The notes: generated from the sequence alone by a model not told the origin. A stretch of 64,000 nucleotides of DNA from TMED27 sp964350695 (GCA_964350695.1 CAYGKM010000008.1:1-64000), one strand, 5' to 3'; numbered from the stretch's first letter, positions 8,041 through 17,172 are shown. A program made the numbers and translations.

Positions 8041-8757
8041 ATGAAAACATATAAACTTTCTACACTCTCCCTCAGCTGCGCAGCCCTCTTGCTCGTCAGC
8101 GCCTGTCAATCCGCCACAACATCAGGCATGACAGATGATCGCTCCTTGCGCACATCAAAGATCGACGCGGCGCTGGACAGAGCCTCCTCAAGAGATGTCA
8201 CAAGCGGCACCTTGAGCTCGCTCGAAAGACAATATAAACGCAACCCCGAAGACGAAATCAACGCCGCGACATTCGCCGCCGCCTTGAGACGCTCAGGGCA
8301 GCCTGAACAGGCCGCCACCATCCTTGCGCCCTTTGCCAAAGACAAAACCGCTTCTGCCGCTTCTAAAAGCGAATATGCCGCCATTCAACTTGCACTCGGC
8401 AACTTCGAAAGCGCCGAAGAATACGCGCAAACCGCCATTCTGCAAGATACAGGATATTACAAAGCCTACCAAAATCTCGGTATAGCTCTGGATGCGCAAA
8501 ATCAGCCTGAAAAAGCCGAACGCGCATACCGTAAAGGCCTAGAACTATGGCAGGGTGACCCGACATCTATCATGAATAATTTGGCATTGAACTTAACCGC
8601 GCAGGATTATCTCGATGAAGCCGCAGAAATTCTGCAAAAGGCAAAAGCTCTTTCTCCTGAAAAAGAAGAGATCGAGCGCAACTTGCGCATCGTTTCAGCC
8701 CTGCAGCAATCAAACGGCGCACCTGCTCCGAAGCCCCCTTCAAAACCCGATATTTAA
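8041..8757 (+). CDS. TPR-repeat lipoprotein, TadD-like
   Basis: A 238-residue protein with a lipoprotein signal peptide (LLVSAC, lipidated Cys near 22). It is followed by tetratricopeptide repeats over about 60-215, with motifs such as YKAYQNLGIALDAQNQPEKA and MNNLALNLTAQDYLDEAAEI. TadD-type TPR lipoproteins act as pilotins or assembly factors in Tad pilus systems. This gene lies next to the Tad locus but on the opposite strand, converging with tadC. The end is Pro-rich. It could equally serve the upstream pseudopilins. A weak -10-like GATAAAAT lies about 30 bp before the start. Confidence 0.8.
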   Translation: MKTYKLSTLSLSCAALLLVSACQSATTSGMTDDRSLRTSKIDAALDRASSRDVTSGTLSSLERQYKRNPEDEINAATFAAALRRSGQPEQAATILAPFAKDKTASAASKSEYAAIQLALGNFESAEEYAQTAILQDTGYYKAYQNLGIALDAQNQPEKAERAYRKGLELWQGDPTSIMNNLALNLTAQDYLDEAAEILQKAKALSPEKEEIERNLRIVSALQQSNGAPAPKPPSKPDI

Positions 8758-8781
8758 ATCATAATTTTTTTTAGCTGAAAC

Positions 8782-8885
8782 TTAGTCGAAGGATTTTTTC
8801 TTTTGGCTAGGAATAAGGAGCGCCGCATATGTATTATACGCAAGCGACGAATGACAACGCCTAAAAGGAAAAAGGCGAAGACTAA
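8782..8885. repeat. Structured palindromic repeat, copy A
   Basis: A long imperfect inverted repeat between the convergent TPR lipoprotein and tadC genes. Outer arms TTAGTC/GACTAA enclose an internal loop, then a stem CTTTTGGC/GCCTAAAAG. The apex begins CTAGG and holds a small imperfect hairpin (GCATAT/ATACGC). The same architecture recurs at 10843, 27529 and 60963 with different stem sequences. The arm contains the tadC stop codon. It may also act as a terminator, since it is flanked by T-runs. Confidence 0.7.
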
Positions 8886-9835
8886 CCGCCGCCAACGCCG
8901 GCTGCAGATGCTTGAATCCCCGCCGGCCCAAGAATAATGATAAACAGTGCGGGCAAGAAAAACAGGATCATCGGCACGGTCAATTTCGGCGGCAATGCTG
9001 CGGCCTTTTGCTCGGCTGCAGCCATACGCATATCACGCAATTCATCGGACATCACCCGCATCGCCTGAGATATCGACGTACCATATTGCTCGGCCTGAAT
9101 AAGGGATGTGGCAAAAGACTTTGCTGCGCCGCTTCCGACCCTGCGCGCAAAATCCTGCAAGGCTTGGCGGCGATCATTCAACATCGCCATCTCCGCGCTC
9201 AAAATCCCCAGCTCTTCGGCCAAAACATCGGAATGCTCCGCCACTTCATGCGCCACGCGGTCGATCGTTTGTTCCAGACCAATCCCGCCCTGCACACAAA
9301 TCAGCATCATATCCAGCGAGTCAGGAAAGCTTAAATTAATCTCCTGCTGGCGTTTCATAGCCGTGTTTTTCACAAGGACATCGGGCAATTTATACCCCGC
9401 AATAAACGCAACAAAAATGAACAAAAGCGTCATCATACTCGACACTTCTTTTTCACTTCCCGATATAATCAACATCGTGAACGCGCACAAAATAATCGGC
9501 AACACCGCCTGCGCAATCATAAACTTAAAGGGCGCACTCGGGCTTCTGATACCCGCCTGCAAGAGCTTGTCACGAACCTTTTCGCCCATCTCTCCTGCGA
9601 TTTGCTGCACCTTATAAAACGCAGCAATCGAATCCTTCGCCGACACATTATCACTCGACTTCGCACGGTGAATATTCGGATCCCGTGATGCGGCAAACAA
9701 ATCCTTACGGCGCTTTTCAATCACGGATTTAAAGCGTTCTTTCTTATCGGAGCGATTTAAAAACGGCAGCGCAAATGCTGCAAACGACCCCGCCGCCAAA
9801 AGTGCAACAATAAAGGTGATCAACGTATCATTCAT
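8882..9835 (-). CDS. tadC: Tad pilus inner-membrane platform protein TadC
   Basis: A 317-residue type II secretion F-domain protein. It has N-terminal and central membrane segments, the conserved cytoplasmic region around PDSLDMMLICVQGGIGLEQT (about 168-187) and two C-terminal hydrophobic stretches ending VGGG. With TadB it forms the membrane platform on which the ATPase TadA drives Flp pilus assembly. It starts at an ATG with AGGA about 8 nt upstream, 9 nt after the tadB stop. It is the last gene of the minus-strand tad operon; its stop codon lies inside palindrome copy A. Confidence 0.93.
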   Translation of the reverse strand: MNDTLITFIVALLAAGSFAAFALPFLNRSDKKERFKSVIEKRRKDLFAASRDPNIHRAKSSDNVSAKDSIAAFYKVQQIAGEMGEKVRDKLLQAGIRSPSAPFKFMIAQAVLPIILCAFTMLIISGSEKEVSSMMTLLFIFVAFIAGYKLPDVLVKNTAMKRQQEINLSFPDSLDMMLICVQGGIGLEQTIDRVAHEVAEHSDVLAEELGILSAEMAMLNDRRQALQDFARRVGSGAAKSFATSLIQAEQYGTSISQAMRVMSDELRDMRMAAAEQKAAALPPKLTVPMILFFLPALFIIILGPAGIQASAAGVGGG

Positions 9836-9844
9836 GGCCGTATC

Positions 9845-10819
9845 CTATATTTTAAAGTTAATCATGATCTTCATAACAAAAATGCCGACCATCATCATCC
9901 CGAAAGCAATGGTCAGCAACACATTACCAAAAGGTGTAATAAACAAAACTTCCAGATAATCGTAATTCACAAAATACATCCCGCCCGCAACAACGCAGGG
10001 CAATGCACCGATAATCGAGGCCGAGGCGATCGCCTCCGATGACAGCGCCTTAACTTTACGCTTCAACCGAAAACGCGCCCGAATAACGCCGGACAAGTTC
10101 ATAAGAACTTCAGACAAGCTCGAACCCGTTTGCGCCTGAATAGACAACCCCGTGGCAAACATCTGCATCTCGGGCAAAGGCATGCGGCGCGTCGCTTCTA
10201 AGGCCGCTTCATGCAGAGGAACGCCGATCTTTTGCTTATCATAAATCCGCCCCATCTCTTCCCCCACAGGACCTTCAAATTCGCGCGCAATCATCTTGAT
10301 CGCCTCTGATACAGGCATACCTGCGCGCAGCAAACGCACCGTCGCTTCCAAAGCATCGGGAAACTCGGAAAGGAAATTCTTCTGGCGTTTCGCCGCCATC
10401 TTTTTAACTACAAAGCGCGGCAAGCCAAGCAAGCCTATCACCGCCACCATCATCAACACAGGCGGAGACATCCCCATCATCTTTCCCAGCCCCGTTAAAA
10501 CAACCATCGAAACAATAGAGATCAACCAAAACTTATTAACCGACAGGCTCAATCCCGCCTGCTCCAACTTCAAAGACATCGAGATTTTCTTCTTCTTGCC
10601 CTCTTCTTGCTGCTGTTCTTCTTTAAGCTTTTTCGCGAGATCCGCGCGGCGTCTATTCTTGTCATCCTTGACGTTCATATTCGCCGATGTCCCACCGCGT
10701 CCTTGAATTTTCTGGCGCATCTGGTTTTTGCGCGCCGCTTCCTGATTCATCATAAACAGCGCCGTCCCAATCAGAACAACCAGCAATATCACAGCAATAA
10801 TTATGATTTGAACCATCAT
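9845..10819 (-). CDS. tadB: Tad pilus inner-membrane platform protein TadB
   Basis: A 324-residue protein with an N-terminal membrane helix, a Lys/Arg/Glu-rich cytoplasmic stretch (about 30-80), another hydrophobic pair, and the T2SF domain (FPDALEATVRLLRAGMPVSE, about 157-176). It ends with further membrane segments. It partners TadC in the pilus platform. The start (ATGATG) has only a weak ribosome site and follows an unusually long 129-nt gap after tadA that is filled by palindrome copy B. Its translation relative to tadA may therefore be set by that structure. Confidence 0.93.
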   Translation of the reverse strand: MMVQIIIIAVILLVVLIGTALFMMNQEAARKNQMRQKIQGRGGTSANMNVKDDKNRRRADLAKKLKEEQQQEEGKKKKISMSLKLEQAGLSLSVNKFWLISIVSMVVLTGLGKMMGMSPPVLMMVAVIGLLGLPRFVVKKMAAKRQKNFLSEFPDALEATVRLLRAGMPVSEAIKMIAREFEGPVGEEMGRIYDKQKIGVPLHEAALEATRRMPLPEMQMFATGLSIQAQTGSSLSEVLMNLSGVIRARFRLKRKVKALSSEAIASASIIGALPCVVAGGMYFVNYDYLEVLFITPFGNVLLTIAFGMMMVGIFVMKIMINFKI

Positions 10820-10842
10820 GGTCTTAAAAAATTCCCTTTAAA

Positions 10843-10960
10843 GCCTTAGCGCAAAAGCCGTTTTGGCTTGGCTAGGAAAATGAAACGACGCGTATTTTCA
10901 TACGCGAGTTGAAATTTGACGCCGCCCAAGACGAAACGGTGGAAGCGCTTAGTCGAAGGC
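10843..10960. repeat. Structured palindromic repeat, copy B (inside the tad operon)
   Basis: An imperfect palindrome between tadA and tadB. The mid stem is CCGTTTTGGCTTGG with CCAAGACGAAACGG. The apex starts CTAGGAAAATGAAACGACG and holds a perfect 7-bp hairpin, CGCGTAT/ATACGCG, then GAGTTGAAATTTGAC. The basal arm includes GTGGAAG and the tadA stop codon. Twelve bases at its right end (CTTAGTCGAAGG) are identical to bases at the left end of copy A. It is transcribed as part of the minus-strand tad mRNA. Confidence 0.78.
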
Positions 10961-12544
10961 CTCTTCCATTGCATCCATAACTAACCGATCCACACCAAAC
11001 TGACGCGCATTATCAAAAAACTTAGGGCGAAGACCGCTTGAGCGCTGCTTAGTAATCAGCTTCCCATTCTCGTCTTCTCCTTCAATATCCAAAACAAAAA
11101 GATCCTGCATGGTTACAACGTCGCCTTCCATGCCCGTCACTTCAGTCACATGCGTGGTTTTCCGCGATCCATCGCGAAGGCGCTGCACCTGAATAATAAC
11201 ATTAACGGCAGACGCAATCTGCTCGCGCACCGCCACGGTCGGCAAATTCAAGCCGCCCATCGCGATCATGTTTTCCATCCGTGAAATCGCTTCACGCGGG
11301 TTGTTCGCGTGCACCGTACCCATGGATCCGTCATGGCCTGTATTCATCGCCTGCAGCAAATCAAACGCTTCCGGCCCGCGCACCTCACCAACAATAATCC
11401 GTTCCGGCCGCATCCGCAGACAGTTCTTCACCAAATCCCGCATCGTCACCTCACCAACCCCTTCAAGGTTCGGCGGGCGCGTTTCCAACCGCACCACATG
11501 TGGCTGCTGCAACTGCAATTCACAGGCATCTTCGCAGGTAATAATTCGCTCACCGGGTTCAATATAACGCGTCAAACAGTTGAGCATCGTCGTCTTACCC
11601 GAGCCCGTACCGCCCGAAACCAAAACATTCACGCGGCAACGGCCCACGGCTTGAATGAGCTTCGCACAAGACGGTGACATCGACCCATATTCCAGCAATT
11701 TATCAAGCGTCAGCTTATCTTTCGTGAACTTACGAATGGTCATGCACGCACCGTCCACGGCCAAAGGTGGGATAATCACGTTCACACGGCTACCATCAGG
11801 AAGGCGCGCATCACAAATCGGGCTGCTTTCATCAACGCGCCTGCCAATCGCGCCCACAATTCGCTGACAAATCGTTGTTAAATGCTGGTTATCGCGAAAT
11901 TTAATCCGCGCCCGCTCAATCTTACCATTCGTCTCGATATAGGTCGTATCTGGGCCGTTAATCATAATATCGGCAATATCATCGCGCTCAAGCAGCTCTT
12001 CCAGCGGACCAAAGCCCAGCATGTCATCGGCACATTCCTTGGCAATGCTCTGCAATTCGGCGGGTGTTAAATCCAGATTACGGAAGCGTGCAATTTCTTC
12101 CACCGCCGACTGCACTTCCTCGCGCGCCGCCTTGGCTTCCATATTCGCCAAAGCTTTAAGATCAATCCCGTCACGCAAATCCAGCCAAATGCGGTTACGC
12201 GAGCGCTGCAAACGCACCGCCGTAATCGAATCCGTATTATCTTCTAAAACTTCATGCCCGACATCCATCTTCTCCGCCGTAAACGGATCAGGCGCATCAG
12301 AGCCGCTAGTCTCCTCGTCCTCGGGCGTGTCTTCAACAACAGGCTTGGGCTTGGCTTTCATCTTCGGCGCAGAAACCACAACTTCTTCGCTCACAGGCGG
12401 CTCTACAGGGGCTTCCGCTGTGCCTTCAGGCGCATCGTCTTCAACCGCCTCGTCTTCTTCCTTCACAACCTCCTTAACCGCTTTTTTCGGCTTAGGCGCT
12501 GTTTTAGAAGGTGCAGGTGCTGATCCTGATTTCTTACCAAACAT
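10949..12544 (-). CDS. cpaF: Tad pilus assembly ATPase TadA/CpaF
   Basis: A 531-residue secretion ATPase of the CpaF/VirB11 family, which powers Flp pilus extension (and retraction in some species). Visible motifs are Walker A GGTGSGKT (311-318), Walker B RIIVGEVRG (382-390) and the His box NTGHDGSMGTVHANNP (401-416). The first ~95 residues are a Lys/Pro/Glu-rich, probably disordered tail, longer than in many homologues. The ATG follows the cpaE stop directly, with AAGGG inside the end of cpaE as ribosome site. The last residues and stop lie in the arm of palindrome copy B. Confidence 0.95.
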   Translation of the reverse strand: MFGKKSGSAPAPSKTAPKPKKAVKEVVKEEDEAVEDDAPEGTAEAPVEPPVSEEVVVSAPKMKAKPKPVVEDTPEDEETSGSDAPDPFTAEKMDVGHEVLEDNTDSITAVRLQRSRNRIWLDLRDGIDLKALANMEAKAAREEVQSAVEEIARFRNLDLTPAELQSIAKECADDMLGFGPLEELLERDDIADIMINGPDTTYIETNGKIERARIKFRDNQHLTTICQRIVGAIGRRVDESSPICDARLPDGSRVNVIIPPLAVDGACMTIRKFTKDKLTLDKLLEYGSMSPSCAKLIQAVGRCRVNVLVSGGTGSGKTTMLNCLTRYIEPGERIITCEDACELQLQQPHVVRLETRPPNLEGVGEVTMRDLVKNCLRMRPERIIVGEVRGPEAFDLLQAMNTGHDGSMGTVHANNPREAISRMENMIAMGGLNLPTVAVREQIASAVNVIIQVQRLRDGSRKTTHVTEVTGMEGDVVTMQDLFVLDIEGEDENGKLITKQRSSGLRPKFFDNARQFGVDRLVMDAMEEAFD

Positions 12545-13801
12545 CTATTTACCCTTAGAGGACAATTTGCCAAGCAACCCGCCGAGCAACCCTGTCTCTT
12601 CTTTTTTGGCCGCGCCTTGATTAGGCATCGGCATTTTCAATATCGGCAGCAGCGTTTCTTCGATCAAAACCCGCGCCTCTTTATCATCGGTCAATTTCTT
12701 GCTCTCGCTTTCATTGCCTAAAAACATCTTCGGCTCAAACGGTAAAAACGCCGCAACGCTGCGCTCCATCGCGGCCTCGATATCGGCCTTGCTCACTTCG
12801 CTTTTCCCGCCCATGCCTTGCATGTTAATCAACAAACTCACGTCTTTATCATTGCCGCCGCGCACATCTTTAATCTCGTGAATCAATGTTCGCGCAAGCC
12901 GCAGCGCAGGTAGCGTAGGCGTAGACACCAGAATAATCTGCGAAGCGCGGCTAATCACCGTTCTTTGCATATCCTCCGGGCTTTGTGAAATATCGGCAAT
13001 CACAATCGGATAGCGCGCCATAATCATATCTATCAATTCTTCGAGCTGCGGAGTGGTCACGCTATGCTCCAGCATCACATCACCGCCGGTCGCCAAAACG
13101 CTTAAATTCGGGCCTGCAATGTGGATCATCCGCTTCAGACTGTCACTGTCATTATTTTCCGCCGCCTTCACGGCCTCCGCAAGCGTAGTACTCGGCTCAA
13201 AGCCCATCCCTACGCTTAGGGTCGACCACCCGCCGGCGGTATCCAACAACATCGTCTTACGCTTTAAAATATCAGACGTCCCGCACGCCAAGGCTTCCGC
13301 CAACACAGAAGCCCCAACCCCGCCTTTCGCACCGATCACGGCAATCAGGCGGCTGCCCGTCACACCAAGCTTATCAATCAAGCTTTTCGCAATCACTTCC
13401 GCCAAAACAGGCGCTTCCACAGGGCGCACAAGATAATCACTCACGCCCATATCAATCAATTTACGGTACAAATTCACGTCATTATCAGGACCAATCACAA
13501 TCGCCGACGTTCCCTCGTCGCAATGCTCGGCAAGCGCGCCCAGGCGCTGTGAAAACGAATCATCAATCGTATCTGTCTGGATAATTATAAGATCAGGAGA
13601 GCCTTTATCCGCAAAACTCGCAATCGCGGTTTCAACATCGCCTTCATGCGCCGAGATAACCACGCGCGCAAACCGCCAATCCTCTTTCAAGGATGTCGCG
13701 GTTTTTAACGTATTCCCGTCCTTTGAAAACACCGCAATCGCGGCGTCAGGCAAAAGAATAGACGTTGTCTGTGTTGAATTTTGGTTACTCGGCTCACTCA
13801 T
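12545..13801 (-). CDS. cpaE: Pilus assembly protein CpaE/TadZ
   Basis: A 418-residue protein with an N-terminal degenerate receiver-like domain (about 20-140) and a C-terminal ParA/MinD-like ATPase domain. The deviant Walker A is GAKGGVGAS (157-165), as usual in CpaE/TadZ, where the final Lys-Thr of the ParA motif is replaced. This family localises the Tad apparatus to the cell pole. It is in the cpa operon, directly before cpaF with no intergenic base. The C-terminus is Lys-rich. Role and location are inferred from the family and context. Confidence 0.92.
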   Translation of the reverse strand: MSEPSNQNSTQTTSILLPDAAIAVFSKDGNTLKTATSLKEDWRFARVVISAHEGDVETAIASFADKGSPDLIIIQTDTIDDSFSQRLGALAEHCDEGTSAIVIGPDNDVNLYRKLIDMGVSDYLVRPVEAPVLAEVIAKSLIDKLGVTGSRLIAVIGAKGGVGASVLAEALACGTSDILKRKTMLLDTAGGWSTLSVGMGFEPSTTLAEAVKAAENNDSDSLKRMIHIAGPNLSVLATGGDVMLEHSVTTPQLEELIDMIMARYPIVIADISQSPEDMQRTVISRASQIILVSTPTLPALRLARTLIHEIKDVRGGNDKDVSLLINMQGMGGKSEVSKADIEAAMERSVAAFLPFEPKMFLGNESESKKLTDDKEARVLIEETLLPILKMPMPNQGAAKKEETGLLGGLLGKLSSKGK

Positions 13802-13875
13802 GTATTTTTCAGCTCACATCCTGTTGATCTGCAAAGGTTTTGTTAAATGAGTATAGCCTATAAAAGGTTAAAACT

Positions 13876-14517
13876 CTATTGATCCCCCGAGGCGTTCTCA
13901 CCGCTCAGCTCAGCTGAAGGCGCGCCCGTTCTGTATATCTCGGTAATATTCGATGCGCGGCGGCCATCCGAAGTTGTATTCGTATCAGCCTGCCCGTACA
14001 AATCTTTCGGGCGGGCAATTTGCTTGGCAAAAAGCGTATCCACGCTGCAGCCCATCTCGTAATCCGGATCCGCGTCCGTACCGCGATTATGATATCCGGA
14101 GATCATCTCGCAATCATCGGGCGCAAGCGCATTAAAACCATCGTAAGTAATCAAAACTTTTGAAACATGGCTGCTTTTAACAGGCAAAATATTGGTTTTC
14201 ACATTATCAACACCATTGGCGCGCAAATCATCGGCCAGCTTCGCCGCCTTGGCGCTCGCATTCATCGCCGTGGCCGTGCTTGATTGCGGATCATACGTCA
14301 CTGTTAAATCCAGCGGCCCAGAACCATGGCGCGCATAATGCTGCGCCAAAGCAGCGACCTCATGGCTATCAAAATCTTCCACGGTGGTATCTTCCACAAA
14401 ACGCTCATGCTCGACCTGCACGCGTTTGTCGGTAATTTTTGTCGGCGAATCCAAAGAACACGCCCCCGCAAACACAACAGATGTCAGAGCCAGAATTTTC
14501 AAAGATGATTTAAACAT
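13876..14517 (-). CDS. cpaD: Pilus assembly lipoprotein CpaD
   Basis: A 213-residue lipoprotein (lipobox AGAC, Cys near 20) of the CpaD family. Recognisable segments are GSGPLDLTVTYDPQSSTATA and the C-terminal FAKQIARPKDLYG. CpaD proteins are envelope components that work with the CpaC secretin in Tad pilus systems. The start has AAGGA about 7 nt upstream. It lies 37 nt after cpaC and 74 nt before cpaE in the minus-strand operon. Confidence 0.9.
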   Translation of the reverse strand: MFKSSLKILALTSVVFAGACSLDSPTKITDKRVQVEHERFVEDTTVEDFDSHEVAALAQHYARHGSGPLDLTVTYDPQSSTATAMNASAKAAKLADDLRANGVDNVKTNILPVKSSHVSKVLITYDGFNALAPDDCEMISGYHNRGTDADPDYEMGCSVDTLFAKQIARPKDLYGQADTNTTSDGRRASNITEIYRTGAPSAELSGENASGDQ

Positions 14518-14554
14518 AAGAAATCCTTATATGTTTCGTTCGTTAAACCCGGAC

Positions 14555-16030
14555 CTAATCCAGAATATATCCAAAACCTTGCTTGCCTTCAAAAATGCTT
14601 TCATCGACGTTAAAGTTACGGCGAATATTCGCTGCAAAAGCATTCTCCAGCTTGTTTGACTTGTGGCGCGGCACTGGCGCAGCGCGGTCTTGCTCGGCAT
14701 ATGGCTTCACAAGATACGGCGTCACAATCACGATCAATTCTGTTTCTTCGCGCTGAAAGCTCTCCGATGACACAAGATCGCCTAGCACAGGTGTATTGCG
14801 AATGCCGGGCAATCCGGCCATCCCTTTAATAGAATCCGATTGAAGCAAACCGGCAATCATAAGGCTTCCGCCGCTCGGCATTTCCACGGTCGTATCAGCG
14901 CGGCGCACATCAAGTCCGGGCACGCGGATATCACCGGCTGTCACCGCGTTTTCAAAATCAAGCGAGGATACTTCCGTATTCAATTTCATATTGATCCGCT
15001 GATCGGAAAGCACCGTCGGACGGAAATTCAAAGACACACCAAACTCGCGGAATTCCAAAACAAGGTTACCGACTTGGTCACGTCCGACAGGCACAGGGAA
15101 TTCCCCCCCCGCCAAGAAGCTCGCTTCCTCACCGGACACGGTCGTCAAATTCGGCTCGGCCAGAATATTCACAAGGTTTTCTTCCTCCAGCGCATTTAAC
15201 TCCGCGCCCAAAAGACCAATCCCGCGAAGCCCCGTATCAAACACAACGCCGCCAATACCGGCTGCTTCTTGCGAAAGCGCAATGCCCGCTCCGGTCGCAA
15301 AATCTCCATAATCACCGCGCGAAGTGCGGCTGCTTCCGGGCGACGCGCCAAAGACGTTTGCGCCCGCAGGGTTCGGGTTATTCAAATATGTTTCCAAACC
15401 GAATTCACGCAATACGCTACGTGTCGCTTCTAAAATACGAACCTGCAGCATCACCTGCTGCTCGCCGCGCACCTCAAGCAAATTCGCAATCTGCTCGTCA
15501 ATCGGGTCATCATTATCCTGCAAATCACTCACATAGTGCCCCACAATATTCGTAACTTTCCCCGCCACTTCGGGGTTCGAAACCGTCCCTGTCAGCAAAA
15601 TCTGATCATGGATAGAACCAACCTTTACCGTCTCATCAGGAAACAACTCATTCACGAGCGCTTGAATAGCATCAAGATCATAAGACACATGAATATCCAT
15701 GCGGCGCACCACATCACCATTCGCGTCCAGCGCAATGAGGTTGGTATCACCAACGCTCAAACCCACAACATAAAGACGGTTAGATTGCACCGCCTGCACA
15801 TCAACAACCTCAGGGTCCGCCACCAATACATCCGCGACATCCGCCGGAAGATCAATCAACTCCGCCTTACCCAACGGCACATTAATCGGCACGTGCTTGG
15901 TCAAGCTCGCAGCAGACTGCAAATCACCTTTCGCCGCCATCGCATTCATGGCAGGGCCGGAAGCCACAAGCAAAACAGCCAGAGCCAGTCCCGCAAAAAT
16001 TCTTTTAAGTGCTGTAAATCGCATCGTCAT
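14555..16030 (-). CDS. cpaC: Tad pilus outer-membrane secretin CpaC/RcpA
   Basis: A 491-residue secretin with a signal peptide (cleavage after about AMA, 33). An N-terminal Pil_N domain (about 48-115; LPADVADVLVADPEVVDVQA) and a BON-like region come first. The C-terminal secretin domain contains NILAEPNLTTVSGEEASFLA and GLPGIRNTPVLGDLVSSESF. It forms the outer-membrane pore for the Flp pilus. The start has AGGAAG upstream. It sits between cpaB and cpaD as in other alphaproteobacterial cpa operons. Confidence 0.95.
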   Translation of the reverse strand: MTMRFTALKRIFAGLALAVLLVASGPAMNAMAAKGDLQSAASLTKHVPINVPLGKAELIDLPADVADVLVADPEVVDVQAVQSNRLYVVGLSVGDTNLIALDANGDVVRRMDIHVSYDLDAIQALVNELFPDETVKVGSIHDQILLTGTVSNPEVAGKVTNIVGHYVSDLQDNDDPIDEQIANLLEVRGEQQVMLQVRILEATRSVLREFGLETYLNNPNPAGANVFGASPGSSRTSRGDYGDFATGAGIALSQEAAGIGGVVFDTGLRGIGLLGAELNALEEENLVNILAEPNLTTVSGEEASFLAGGEFPVPVGRDQVGNLVLEFREFGVSLNFRPTVLSDQRINMKLNTEVSSLDFENAVTAGDIRVPGLDVRRADTTVEMPSGGSLMIAGLLQSDSIKGMAGLPGIRNTPVLGDLVSSESFQREETELIVIVTPYLVKPYAEQDRAAPVPRHKSNKLENAFAANIRRNFNVDESIFEGKQGFGYILD

Positions 16031-16105
16031 TGAACAAACTTCCTGTTGGTTACGCAGTGTTAAATTTAAGAAGATGTGAGAGGCCGGAATTGGCCGAAAA
16101 CTAGA

Positions 16106-16993
16106 TTAGCGGGTCGGTTGAACAACCACCTGTTCGCCGTTATAGATTCTCACAATATTAGGGTTAATTCCAGAATCCTTTTGGATTTTTTCAAACTCTT
16201 TAAAAATGTCGTTATTCATATTTGTCAAACGCGCATCTGACATCACAGGCCAGCTTTGCTCGATCATCTGCTCATCACCGACACCGCGCAGCGCCAGCGT
16301 AATATCGCCAAGCTTGGAGGCAAGGAACAAACGCTCCGCATCCTGCATATCTACGGCAATCGTCACCGTCTTACCGACTTTGATTTTTTCATCTTCGGGG
16401 CGCTCGGACATCTGGTCCACCGCCAAAACTTTAACATTTTGCAAAATCGTCTCTGTCGCCAATTTATCAAGATTAAGCTCGATCATATTTGCAACCGCAG
16501 GGTTATCGCTGTCTGAATTAATCGTCTCGCGATATGTCAGGATAATATCAACAAAATCACCGGGGCCGATAAAGCCGCCCGCCATAGACGAAGCATCCAC
16601 CTCAATCGCAATCGCACGCTGCCCGGAGAGCAGGCTCGCAGAAACCATATTCCCTTTCGCCGTACCAAGAAGCGCCGCTTTCATAACGGGCTCGCCCTTC
16701 CCGACATTACGCGCCAAGCGCCCGTCTTTAAGCGGCACATCCGCATTCTGGTCTTCTATGCGGATAACCGCGCCGGGAAACACGCTCGATTTCGGCCATT
16801 CCTGCCAGCGCAAATCACCGTCTTGCAGCTCGCGCCCGATCCCAAGATCCTTCGCCGCCACCAAAACTTCTACTTTCGCTTCCTGAACCGCAGCGGCATC
16901 ATCACTTCCACCAAGTGTCATTTGCACCAGCATGGCAACCAATACGGCCACCAAAACAGCACCACCAAGGACGATAAGAATATTTTTATTCAT
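16106..16993 (-). CDS. cpaB: Pilus assembly protein CpaB/RcpC
   Basis: A 295-residue protein with an N-terminal membrane helix (about 5-28) and then a SAF domain (VLVAAKDLGIGRELQDGDLR, about 44-63). A CpaB/RcpC C-terminal domain contains SSMAGGFIGPGDFVDIILTY. It is a periplasmic partner of the CpaC secretin. The ribosome site AGAGG lies in a short inverted repeat (AACCT CAG AGGTT) just before the ATG, so translation could be modulated by folding. It heads the cpaBCDEF-tadBC group, 179 nt after cpaA. Confidence 0.93.
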   Translation of the reverse strand: MNKNILIVLGGAVLVAVLVAMLVQMTLGGSDDAAAVQEAKVEVLVAAKDLGIGRELQDGDLRWQEWPKSSVFPGAVIRIEDQNADVPLKDGRLARNVGKGEPVMKAALLGTAKGNMVSASLLSGQRAIAIEVDASSMAGGFIGPGDFVDIILTYRETINSDSDNPAVANMIELNLDKLATETILQNVKVLAVDQMSERPEDEKIKVGKTVTIAVDMQDAERLFLASKLGDITLALRGVGDEQMIEQSWPVMSDARLTNMNNDIFKEFEKIQKDSGINPNIVRIYNGEQVVVQPTR

Positions 16994-17172
16994 GAAAATA
17001 ACCTCTGAGGTTTTTGAAATAGAAAATTTAAGAAACGCAGCGCAACGTATTAAATGATGAAGTGCCAGTTAATAGGCGTGATAAGAACTATCAATTCAAT
17101 TATGCGGGGTTTTTATTAAAAAAAGATAAAGGAACTATGGATATTAAAATTAAATACAAACAAGCTACAAAA

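Noticed and set aside
12021..12620. Plus-strand 199-codon frame opposite the start of cpaF
   Set aside because: Low-complexity Ser/Ala translation mirrors the Lys/Glu-rich tail of CpaF; no start signal.
15536..16033. Plus-strand 165-codon frame opposite cpaC
   Set aside because: Arg/His/Asn-rich antisense frame with no family resemblance.
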